NCBI GenBank assembly: GCA_963973795.1 | Contig: CAXBAF010000001.1 | Span: forward strand, 248,001 to 312,000 | Source: UBA1926 sp002337215 | Lineage (GTDB): Bacteria; Planctomycetota; Phycisphaerae; Phycisphaerales; UBA1924 | DNA: 64,000 nucleotides | Reading direction: 5' to 3' | Shown: positions 1 through 6,442 of the stretch, piece after piece | Numbering within the stretch: the stretch's first letter is position 1 | Layout: the number at the start of each line of letters is the position of its first letter | Position numbers and translations under genes: made by a program | Notes under the pieces: model-generated | Database searches by the model: none | Seen by the model: only the letters and a program-made list of their open reading frames with translations | What the model was told of the DNA's origin: nothing

Positions 1-223
1 AGAGCTCGGGCCACGAGGCCGGCACGCCGCCGAGGTCGTTCGGATCGCCCTTGATACAGCCGATCATCATGCCGGCACCGACCGACAGGTGCGTGAGGAC
101 CCATGCGGGGTGCTTGGCGTTGGTGTAGGGCAACTCGGCGAAACGCTCGTCGGGCACATCGGCGACGAGTTTCTCTGCTTCGGACAGGGTGTGGGCGAAC
201 AGGCCGAGGATCTGGGGTTTCAT
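1..223 (-). CDS. DinB-family protein, N-terminal part (runs off window edge)
   Basis: Only the first 74 codons are present; the C-terminus lies beyond base 1. Translation from the ATG at 223 begins MKPQILGLFAHTLSEAEKL. It contains the segment KHPAWVLTHLSVGAGMM, which matches the conserved 'hPaWhlgHl' region of DinB/YfiT-like four-helix proteins, where the His is usually a metal ligand. A GGAG ribosome-binding site lies upstream of the ATG. These proteins are putative metal-dependent enzymes (some are thiol transferases), but the substrate cannot be inferred. Family assignment is moderately secure; nothing can be said about the missing part. Confidence 0.6.
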   Translation of the reverse strand, partial: MKPQILGLFAHTLSEAEKLVADVPDERFAELPYTNAKHPAWVLTHLSVGAGMMIGCIKGDPNDLGGVPASWPEL

Positions 224-325
224 TGCGGTGCTCCGGTGTGATGGTCAAGCATCGAAGGTTGATGGGCTATCGCTGTTTGTGTTCTGTCAATATATCCCGT
301 GTTTCCGGGGCCGCGTTCCAGAGTG

Positions 326-360
326 CAAAAAGAACAGCCCCGCCGAAGTCGGCGGGGCTG
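326..360 (-). terminator. Rho-independent terminator of the first PAPG/RRRR secreted protein gene
   Basis: A perfect 10-bp GC stem, CAGCCCCGCC / GGCGGGGCTG (335-344 with 351-360), is closed by a 6-nt loop. On the minus strand it is followed by TTCTTTTTGC. It sits 41 nt beyond the stop codon of the gene at 401-901. Confidence 0.85.
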
Positions 361-400
361 CATGAGATATCAGATGTGAATCTGATCGTCGGGGCCGGGA

Positions 401-901
401 TTAGCGGCGACGACGGGTGGCGACGAGGCCACCGAGGCCCAGCAGCGCGGCGGCGCCGGGGGCGGGGATGTAGGTCACGGTGACGAAGCTGCCCGCGCCG
501 TAGACGTGGTCCACGCCGGCGTCGTCAAAGCTGTCGTAGAGGGTCAGGTAGACGAGGCCGTTCGACGAAGCCGAGGCCGCCGAGATCGAACCGCTGTAGG
601 CGAACACGCCGGGGGCGTCGCCCGCGCCGTAGTCGGCGGGGTTGACGTCGGCGTCGAGGCTCGCGTCGTCGTCGGTGTCGATCGCGATCTGGGCCTCGCT
701 CGCCCAGCTGCCGCCGAGGGCCTCGTAGTTGACGTCCCAGGCGACGTTGGTCACTGTACCGGCGAAGCCGAAGTCGTGAACCATGGTGAAGAACTCGGCG
801 CCGAAGCCCTCGTCAACGGACAGGCCGCTGATGTCGAAGGTGTGGTCAGCAGCGGTGGCAACGCCGGCGGCGGCGACGATAGCGATGATCGTGGTCTTCA
901 T
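401..901 (-). CDS. Small secreted protein with PEP-CTERM-like PAPG...RRRR tail (paralog 1)
   Basis: The 166-aa product starts at the ATG at 901, preceded by GGGAG about 8 nt upstream. An upstream in-frame extension exists but lacks a signal sequence at its start, so this ATG is preferred. Residues 1-17 (MKTTIIAIVAAAGVATA) form a Sec signal peptide. The mature part is acidic, glycine-rich and beta-like, with no recognisable catalytic motif. The last 21 residues are PAPG, then a hydrophobic AALLGLGGL stretch, then RRRR. This has the tripartite layout of PEP-CTERM sorting signals (short motif, TM helix, basic tail) with PAPG replacing PEP. Probably an exported or surface protein processed by an exosortase-like system (inference). 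It is a paralog of the gene at 1263-1802. Function unknown. Confidence 0.75.
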   Translation of the reverse strand: MKTTIIAIVAAAGVATAADHTFDISGLSVDEGFGAEFFTMVHDFGFAGTVTNVAWDVNYEALGGSWASEAQIAIDTDDDASLDADVNPADYGAGDAPGVFAYSGSISAASASSNGLVYLTLYDSFDDAGVDHVYGAGSFVTVTYIPAPGAAALLGLGGLVATRRRR

Positions 902-1186
902 GTCTGGTCTCCCAATCTCTTTATCCGAATATTCAGGGCGGCGGAACAGCCCCACAAGATGGCCGAGCAGCTCATGCTGGCACGGCCTTGACCGGGGCAC
1001 CTCGCCCTCGGCATACGTTGGTCAGTGAGAAAACGCTCTCCTCGACTCCGGGAACATGATCTCCCGGTTCGGGGGGCAAGTAAAGCAAAACTCTCAGAAT
1101 CGACCCCAAAAAACAGGAATTCGCACCCGTAAGCTCAAAATATATTGGATGAAATTCATACTAGGTCTTTGTTCATGCCGTGCTGC
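902..1186. other. Upstream region between the two secreted-protein paralogs
   Basis: Together with the terminator that follows it, this makes a 361-base stretch without a gene. It should hold the promoter of the gene that starts at 901, since the next gene upstream ends with its own terminator at 1187-1226. An AT-rich patch (AAAATATATTGG, about 1138-1149) is conspicuous in this GC-rich genome. A small inverted repeat CCGGGA...TCCCGG lies near 1049-1068. No promoter consensus can be assigned with confidence and no convincing open frame is seen. Confidence 0.5.
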
Positions 1187-1226
1187 ATAGAAAACAAGGC
1201 AGCCCCGCCATCGTGACGGGGCTGCC
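1187..1226 (-). terminator. Rho-independent terminator of the second PAPG/RRRR protein gene
   Basis: The stem GGCAGCCCCG (1199-1208) pairs with CGGGGCTGCC (1217-1226) around a short loop. On the minus strand it is followed by TTGTTTTC. It lies 36 nt past the stop at 1263. Confidence 0.8.
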
Positions 1227-1262
1227 CATGATGAATTCCTGAGTGGTGTCGTGCGACCGCGA

Positions 1263-1802
1263 TCAGCGGCGACGACGGCTGGCGACGAGGCCACCGAGGC
1301 CGAGCATCGCAGCGGCGCCGGGCGCCGGGACGAGGAACCCGACGGTGCCCGAGTTGAAGATGCCCTCGGGCGAGCCGTCGGAATCGACGAACGACTCGAA
1401 GAGCTCGATGTCGATGGTGCCGCCGACCGCGAGCAGGTCGCCGATGCCGGCGTCGCCCAAGTCAACGAAACCGCCCGAGCTGTTGAACTCGGTGCCCGGG
1501 GCGTTGGTGGCGCTGGGCGTGATGTACAGGTCGTTGATGCCGTCGCCGTCGAAGTCCATGGCGATGGTCATCTCCGAGAGCCAGCTGGCGCCGCCGGGAT
1601 CGATACCCGCGGTCTGGTCGAGGTCCCACGACACGGCGGTCACGAGCGTGTCGCCCATGCCGACGGCGTGGGTGAAGGCGACGTTCGTCACGCTGCCCTC
1701 GGCGTCATTGGTGGTCATGCCACTGAGGTCCGCATAGGACGCGACGCCGGCGTTTGCGACGCCCGCGGCGGCGATCAGCGCGAGAAGGCTTGCAGTTTTC
1801 AT
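1263..1802 (-). CDS. Small secreted protein with PEP-CTERM-like PAPG...RRRR tail (paralog 2)
   Basis: The 179-aa product begins at the ATG at 1802, with AGGAG upstream. Residues 1-18 (MKTASLLALIAAAGVANA) are a signal peptide nearly identical in layout to paralog 1. The body is acidic, with the segments DFDGDGINDLY and ESFVDSDGSPEG. The former resembles a calcium-binding Asp-rich loop, but no family is recognised. The C-terminus is PAPGAAAMLGLGGLVASRRRR split into motif, hydrophobic helix and basic cluster, almost identical to paralog 1. Each gene has its own terminator, so the pair looks like a tandem duplication of independently transcribed units. Likely cell-surface or extracellular; function unknown. 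Confidence 0.75.
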   Translation of the reverse strand: MKTASLLALIAAAGVANAGVASYADLSGMTTNDAEGSVTNVAFTHAVGMGDTLVTAVSWDLDQTAGIDPGGASWLSEMTIAMDFDGDGINDLYITPSATNAPGTEFNSSGGFVDLGDAGIGDLLAVGGTIDIELFESFVDSDGSPEGIFNSGTVGFLVPAPGAAAMLGLGGLVASRRRR

Positions 1803-2070
1803 CTCTACTCTCCTGTATTCATGATTTCGGATCCAAGGCCAGCACAACAGGCCCCGGAAGGGATGGGTCGCCAGCAGGGTGCCGCCTTTCGACAGTGAGA
1901 ACAAGGCGATCGTTCTGACACCCGGCGATTCCCCGATCTTGCCGCCGGCGAATCGTCACATACCGCGCAACCGGTCCACCCGTGTCCGATATCAGCGAGC
2001 GCAGAAAAACGCCGTGCGGCCCATCGATCGCTCGAGGGCCACACGGCTTGGGAAGAGAAGAGCGTTCGGT

Positions 2071-2586
2071 CTATCCCGCAGCGGAAACGCTGATCGCCGC
2101 CCGGAACAAAAGGTCGTTCAATGTGCGGAGTTCAGCGTCGCTGAGTCCCCGAAACTGCGATTCGTGCAACGCGTCGGTCTCCGGCCCCAGGCGTTCGAGC
2201 AGGCCGAGGCCCTTGTCGGTGATCCGCACGTAGACGACGCGTCGGTCCTCGTCACAGCGGCACCGTTCCGCGAAGCCGGCCTTCTCAAGGCGGTTCACGA
2301 GCCGGGTCATATCCGGTTCGCGTGTGACCATCTCCTCGCCGATCCGCAGCACGGGCAGCCCGCGATACGTCTGGCCCGCGGCCTGATCCTTGCGTTGATG
2401 CCCGCGGAGGATCCGGAGAATGTTGTACAGAGGCGGCGAGATCCCGTGCGCTTTGAAAAGCCTGTGGAACGGGGCGCTCGTGATTGCCTGCGTCCGCATC
2501 AGGTTCAGGAACGCTTCCTGACGGAGCGAGCGGAACGTGTCCTGCTTGCCCAGCAGGCGGGCGAGATTGGATGGCGATGTCTCCAT
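2071..2586 (-). CDS. MarR-family transcriptional regulator
   Basis: The 171-aa product from the ATG at 2586 shows the winged-helix layout of MarR proteins. The recognition-helix region is TREPDMTRLVNRLEKAGF, followed by the wing with the diagnostic CDEDRRVVYVRITDKG (D-x-R-R pattern). These dimers usually repress a neighbouring gene and respond to phenolic or oxidant ligands. It is transcribed away from the FMN reductase at 2855, the usual arrangement for a MarR regulator and its target. The start is uncertain: another in-frame ATG at 2658 adds 24 residues that do not look like MarR sequence, and neither start has a strong ribosome-binding site. Confidence 0.85.
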   Translation of the reverse strand: METSPSNLARLLGKQDTFRSLRQEAFLNLMRTQAITSAPFHRLFKAHGISPPLYNILRILRGHQRKDQAAGQTYRGLPVLRIGEEMVTREPDMTRLVNRLEKAGFAERCRCDEDRRVVYVRITDKGLGLLERLGPETDALHESQFRGLSDAELRTLNDLLFRAAISVSAAG

Positions 2587-2607
2587 GCCGGAATATTGTA
2601 GTGGTGC

Positions 2608-2627
2608 GGGTAATTGTTTCAACAGGT
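2608..2627. promoter_or_regulatory. Possible MarR operator in the divergent marR/FMN reductase interval
   Basis: The 268-base divergent interval (2587-2854) contains an AT-rich island with a small inverted repeat, TTGTTTCAACA, 25-40 nt upstream of the marR start. It is short and imperfect, so this is only a candidate operator. No clear -35/-10 pair could be fixed. Confidence 0.2.
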
Positions 2628-2854
2628 AAATGAAAAAGCGCGGGCCGTCCTCTAGCATGTCCCTGGTCCACGGATCACGCTCGGCAACGCATCGCGACCA
2701 TCCGGCTCGTCGTCGCGGCTTGCCAGATCATCTTGGTCCGATTAAGTCAAGCCGGATCGATGCGCAACGAACTCGTTCCGATCCGTCCGTTCGATTGATC
2801 ACACACATCACCGCACCCACACCAATCCACGCACACCAATCGGAGTCCAATCCC

Positions 2855-3427
2855 ATGCCGAAGTCGATCCTCGCGTTCTCTGGTAGCACCCGGAAGGGCT
2901 CGGTAAACACTAAACTCCTGCACGTCGTCGCGGGTGCCGCGCGCGATGCCGGTGCGGAGGTCACCATCGCCGATCTCGCCGATTACGACATGCCGATCTT
3001 CAACGAGGATCTCGAAGCCGCCCATGGCCTTCCCGAGTCGGTCAAGGCCTTCAAGGACCTGCTCAAGGCGCACGATGGGCTGCTCATCGCCAGCCCTGAG
3101 TACAACAGCTCGTTTAGCCCCCTGCTCAAGAACGCGATCGACTGGGCGAGCCGGCCCCGCGAGGGCGAAACGCCTCTCGAGTGCTTCCGGGGCAAGGTCG
3201 CGGGCCTGCTTGCGGCTTCGCCCGGCTACTTCGGCGGCTACCGCGGCCTCCAGCAGGTCCGCTACCTGCTGGGCAACATCGGCGTCGTAGTCCTCCCCGA
3301 CATGTTCAGCCTGCCGGGCGCGTTCGATGCGTTCAACGAGGACGGCTCGCTCAAGGACGAGAAGCAGGCGGGCATGGCTGCCGGCATCGGCAAGACCCTC
3401 GCAGGCTTCCCCGCCGTCTCGCTCTGA
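2855..3427 (+). CDS. NADPH-dependent FMN reductase (flavodoxin-like quinone/azo reductase family)
   Basis: The 190-aa product starts at an ATG preceded by GGAG (2842-2845). The phosphate-binding loop GSTRKGSVN (residues 10-18) after the first beta strand, and SPEYNSSFSPLLKNAIDW further on, are the two signatures of the NADPH-dependent FMN reductase family (YieF/ChrR type). Members are cytosolic homo-oligomers that bind FMN and reduce quinones, azo dyes or metal ions with NAD(P)H. Divergent placement beside a MarR regulator suggests induction by quinone or oxidant stress (inference). No substrate-specific residue is recognised. Confidence 0.9.
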   Translation: MPKSILAFSGSTRKGSVNTKLLHVVAGAARDAGAEVTIADLADYDMPIFNEDLEAAHGLPESVKAFKDLLKAHDGLLIASPEYNSSFSPLLKNAIDWASRPREGETPLECFRGKVAGLLAASPGYFGGYRGLQQVRYLLGNIGVVVLPDMFSLPGAFDAFNEDGSLKDEKQAGMAAGIGKTLAGFPAVSL

Positions 3428-3443
3428 ACCCGGTGCCGCGCAT

Positions 3444-4484
3444 TCACGCTCTCGGGTGGAACCGCTCGTGCGTCCGCTTGAGCTGGCTGCGATCGACGTG
3501 CGTGTAGATCTGCGTCGTTGTGATGTCGCTGTGACCCAGCAATTCCTGCACGACGCGCAGGTCCGCGCCGCCCGCCAGCAGGTGCGTCGCGAACGAGTGC
3601 CGGAGGGTGTGGGGGTGCACGCCCGCGAGGCCAGCCCGGGCGGCGTACTTCTTGACCAGCTGCCACACGCGGACCCGCTCGATCGGTTTGCCGTTCTTGG
3701 TCAGGAACACCCGCCCGGCGTCGGGTGATGCACCGCCGGTCCGCATCGCCTCGCGGGCGCGACGCTCGAGCCCGGGCCGGCACTCGTCGAGGTACCGACC
3801 GAGCCATGCCTGGGCGTGCTCGCCCATGGGCACGAGCCTCTGCTTGCTGCCCTTTCCCGTCACGCGCAGCGCCCCGAGCGTCTCAAGGACATCGGTGACG
3901 CCGACCGCGCCCACCTCGCTCGCGCGCAGCCCGCTCGCGTACATGAGTTCCAGAATCGCGCGGTCGCGCACCCAAAGGCCCGGCCCCGAGGCCGCCGCGT
4001 CGCGTTCCGGCGCGTCCGCTTTGCAGGCCGATTCGACGAGCCGGCGCATCTGCCCGGGCGTCAGCACCCCCGGGATCTTTTTCCACCGCGTCGGCGTCTG
4101 GAGAATCTCCGTGGGGTCGATGTCGATCTCCCGCCGACCGAGCAGCCAGCGGAAGAAGACGCGGATCGTCGCCAGATGCCGGGCGACGGTCGAGCCCGAG
4201 AGCCCCCGATCGCGCCCCAGCGACGCGACGTGATCCGCGAGCAGGCGAGGCGTCACCGCCTTCGGAGTGTCCGCGCCCCAGGCGGTCATATCCTCGGCCA
4301 TCATCCGCAGGTCCCGCCCGTACGCCTCTACGGTGGTGGGGGCCATCCCGCACTCGATCCGGATGTACCCCGCGAAGGCCTTCCGCTGCGCTTCCCACGC
4401 GGGGGATGAGGCCGATCGCGATGCCGACCCTTCGGCCGGCGTCGTGTCGCTCTCGCTCCCGGTTTCGCCAGCGGCGCTGTGCAT
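3444..4484 (-). CDS. xerD: Tyrosine recombinase, XerC/XerD type
   Basis: The 346-aa product from the ATG at 4484 has an N-terminal SAM-like core-binding domain (about residues 30-115, with MAPTTVEAYGRDL) and a C-terminal catalytic domain. All catalytic residues are present: R187 (ASGLRASE), K211 (TGKGSKQR), H292 and R295 (HTLRHSFATH), H318 (LLGHSD) and nucleophile Y327 (TQIYTHV). Xer recombinases resolve chromosome dimers at dif. The length and intact motif set fit a housekeeping XerD/XerC better than a phage integrase, and no att sites or phage genes are nearby. A TTG at 4520 would add 12 residues. About 30 poorly conserved residues precede the domain. Whether it is the C or D paralog cannot be settled here. 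Confidence 0.9.
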   Translation of the reverse strand: MHSAAGETGSESDTTPAEGSASRSASSPAWEAQRKAFAGYIRIECGMAPTTVEAYGRDLRMMAEDMTAWGADTPKAVTPRLLADHVASLGRDRGLSGSTVARHLATIRVFFRWLLGRREIDIDPTEILQTPTRWKKIPGVLTPGQMRRLVESACKADAPERDAAASGPGLWVRDRAILELMYASGLRASEVGAVGVTDVLETLGALRVTGKGSKQRLVPMGEHAQAWLGRYLDECRPGLERRAREAMRTGGASPDAGRVFLTKNGKPIERVRVWQLVKKYAARAGLAGVHPHTLRHSFATHLLAGGADLRVVQELLGHSDITTTQIYTHVDRSQLKRTHERFHPRA

Positions 4485-4557
4485 GGTTTCATCATCGTCG
4501 CGAGCCGGCGCTCCGCACAAACACCTGCGTCAAAAAGAAGCATCCCTGGAGAACCCG

Positions 4558-4593
4558 CAAAAACAAAGAACGCCCCGCGGTTAGGCGGGGCGT
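4558..4593 (-). terminator. Rho-independent terminator after flagellin 1
   Basis: The stem ACGCCCCGC (4570-4578) pairs with GCGGGGCGT (4585-4593). The minus-strand tail is TTCTTTGTTTTTGCG. It marks the end of the flagellar transcript before the recombinase gene. A second GC hairpin without a T-run lies at 4613-4630. Confidence 0.85.
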
Positions 4594-4645
4594 CCCTGAG
4601 TCAGAGTTGAGGCCCGGTCCTCCGACCGGGCGGAGCGACCGTCGC

Positions 4646-6151
4646 TTAGCCGAGAAGCTGGAGCGCGGCCTGCGGCTGCTGGTTTGCCAGCGACAGCGTG
4701 TTCTGAGCCGCCGACGACAGGATCTGGTTCCGTGTCAGGCTGGCGGTCTCGCTGGCGAAGTCCGCATCGACGATGAGGCTGTTCGCGGCGGCCGAGTTCT
4801 CGACGGCGACGCCCAGGCTTCGGATCGTGGCACCCACGACGTTCTTCTGGAACGCACCGAGACGGCCACGGGTCGAGGAGACCTGCTCGATCGCCTCGTC
4901 AACGATCCGCTGGGCGGTGTTGAGGTCATTGCCGTCCACGACGTTGAACGCCTGGCCGGAGCCGAGCTCGTCGAGGAAGCCGAGCGCGGCGGTGCCGAGC
5001 TTGCGGGTCGCGACGTCGCCGACGCCGATGGAGACCTTGTCGCCGATGCTCACGTTCGAGCCCAGCTGGAAGTCGGCACCACCGCCGTTGATGGTGAAGG
5101 CCGTGCCCCCACCGAGCGTCTGCGAGTTGATCGTGCCGGTTGTGTCAAGCGTGATATCAACGTTGAGGAAGTCGGTGTTGACGCTCAGCGAGTTACCGTC
5201 GCCCACCGCGGCGATGCCGTTGATGGTGCCGTCCACGTTCTGGCCTTCATCGCGGACCGGGTTGGTCGCATTCGCGAAGGTGGTCGCGGAGCCTGTGGTG
5301 GTGTTGGTGTCGGCCGCATCGACGGCGTAGACACCGTCGCCGACGACCGTCGCGTCGCCACCGGTCTTGACCGAGACGAACTCACGCGAGCCGTAGGCCT
5401 CCGACTGGATCGAGATGCCCGTGCCGCTCACCGTGGCGATAGCGCCTGTCACATCGCTGAACGTGTTGATCGAGGCGGCGACCTGGGCGAGGGTGTTGCC
5501 CGAGGTGAAGCTCACCTCGCGGCTGCCCAGCGAACCCGAGACCTCGAGCGTGAAGCTCGAGCCGGCCGAGAAGTCGAGGGCCGCTCCGCCGAACGAGAGG
5601 AACAGCGTGCCCTGCTGGGCCGAGTTGGTGACGACAACGTCAACGTCCTGACTCGCCCCGTCGAACTTGGCACCGTTGATCGAGAAGTCGGTCACGCCAC
5701 CCGAGACGTTGGTGGTGGTGTAATCAAAGTTGCCGTTCAGCAGCTTGATACCCTGGAAGTTGGTCGAGCTCGCGAGGCGGTCGACGGTGCCCAGGATCGA
5801 GTCGATCTGGTCCTGGTTGGCTTCCTTCTCCGCCTGGCTCAGGCCGGCGGTGTTCGCCGAGCTGACGAGCAGACCCTGGAGTTCCTCGAGCAGGCCCGAG
5901 ACTTCCTGAAGACCACCCTCCGCGATGTTGACCACCTGGTCAGCACGCTCAGCGTTGCTCACCGCGCTGTTCAGCGAGGTGATCTCGGCCTTGAGATTCT
6001 CGCTGGCGATCAGGCCGGCGGGATCATCCTTACCACGGTTGATCCGAAGACCAGTGGAAAGACGGGTAAGGGCCGTGTTCAGGCTCTTGTTGTTTTGACC
6101 CAGGACTCGCTGAGCGATCAGCGACTGGACGTTTGTGTTAATCCGACTCAT
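4646..6151 (-). CDS. fliC: Flagellin 1 (flagellar filament protein)
   Basis: The 501-aa product starts at the ATG at 6151 (MSRINTNVQSLIAQRVL); GGAGG lies 9 nt upstream. An in-frame ATG at 6160 touches that GGAGG and is therefore unlikely. Conserved D0/D1 regions occur at both ends: RLSTGLRINRGKDDPAGLIASE near residue 31, and a C-terminal region ending in SLANQQPQAALQLLG with the SSTRGRLGAFQKN segment. The centre (about residues 150-390) is variable and rich in Thr, Gly, Ser and Asp, as expected for the surface-exposed D2/D3 domains. The product is exported by the flagellar type III apparatus and polymerised at the filament tip. It is the last gene of the flagellar run, with its own candidate sigma-28 promoter, a CsrA-like leader and a terminator. 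Confidence 0.95.
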   Translation of the reverse strand: MSRINTNVQSLIAQRVLGQNNKSLNTALTRLSTGLRINRGKDDPAGLIASENLKAEITSLNSAVSNAERADQVVNIAEGGLQEVSGLLEELQGLLVSSANTAGLSQAEKEANQDQIDSILGTVDRLASSTNFQGIKLLNGNFDYTTTNVSGGVTDFSINGAKFDGASQDVDVVVTNSAQQGTLFLSFGGAALDFSAGSSFTLEVSGSLGSREVSFTSGNTLAQVAASINTFSDVTGAIATVSGTGISIQSEAYGSREFVSVKTGGDATVVGDGVYAVDAADTNTTTGSATTFANATNPVRDEGQNVDGTINGIAAVGDGNSLSVNTDFLNVDITLDTTGTINSQTLGGGTAFTINGGGADFQLGSNVSIGDKVSIGVGDVATRKLGTAALGFLDELGSGQAFNVVDGNDLNTAQRIVDEAIEQVSSTRGRLGAFQKNVVGATIRSLGVAVENSAAANSLIVDADFASETASLTRNQILSSAAQNTLSLANQQPQAALQLLG

Positions 6152-6158
6152 GGGAGAC

Positions 6159-6169
6159 ATCCTCCGTGA
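6159..6169 (-). promoter_or_regulatory. CsrA-like site overlapping the flagellin 1 ribosome-binding site
   Basis: The minus-strand sequence TCACGGAGGAT contains ACGGA, matching the CsrA core A-N-GGA, and includes the Shine-Dalgarno GGAGG. The same 11 bases occur at the same place before flagellin 2 (7989-7999). Binding here would block translation; FliW would relieve it (inference from the known Hag-CsrA-FliW system). Confidence 0.5.
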
Positions 6170-6215
6170 ACTGAACCGGCGGCCGCTCTGCGTGTCCGCC
6201 CAACGTACGCTCTGT

Positions 6216-6234
6216 CCCCGGAATCCTCTCGGGG
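6216..6234 (-). promoter_or_regulatory. GGA-loop hairpin in the flagellin 1 leader (candidate second CsrA site)
   Basis: In the minus-strand RNA, CCCCG and CGGGG pair around the 9-nt loop AGAGGAUUC, putting GGA (6226-6224) in the loop. This is the preferred CsrA presentation. It lies about 65-80 nt upstream of the start codon, between the candidate promoter and the ribosome-binding-site motif. Confidence 0.45.
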
Positions 6235-6274
6235 CAACTATGCTGCGCCCGGCACCGAGCCGGACCGGGGCAAC

Positions 6275-6301
6275 GAATCGGCCTCCACGGATCCTCAATT
6301 A
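6275..6301 (-). promoter_or_regulatory. Candidate sigma-28 (FliA) promoter of flagellin 1
   Basis: On the minus strand, TAATTGAG (6301-6294), an 11-nt spacer and GCCGATTC (6282-6275) reproduce the 8-11-8 layout of the sigma-28 consensus TAAAGTTT-N11-GCCGATAA. Six of 8 positions match in the -10 element, but only TAA and one other match in the -35. Transcription would start near 6268, leaving a leader of about 117 nt. Confidence 0.5.
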
Positions 6302-6373
6302 ACTCGCACACGTCGAAAACGCGCGAGAAAATCGCGCACCTGCCGAAAGCGGGGGGGTTATGCGGTGTGCGCA

Positions 6374-6402
6374 CGAAAAACCGCCGGCCCGAAGGCCGGC
6401 GG
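6374..6402 (-). terminator. Rho-independent terminator after flagellin 2
   Basis: A 9-bp stem, CCGCCGGCC (6381-6389) with GGCCGGCGG (6394-6402), is closed by a UUCG tetraloop on the minus strand and followed by TTTTTCG. It lies between the two flagellin genes, so flagellin 1 must have its own promoter. Confidence 0.9.
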
Positions 6403-6442
6403 CGTGTTCATTATCAGGACGCAGTCTCTACCGAATCAGGTG

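Noticed and set aside
3444..4484. Tyrosine recombinase as an integrase of a genomic island
   Set aside because: No direct repeats, tRNA att site, phage or transfer genes are nearby. Size and motifs fit a housekeeping Xer protein.
4613..4630. Second GC hairpin after flagellin 1 as a separate terminator
   Set aside because: It lacks a T-run and the true terminator follows at 4558-4593.
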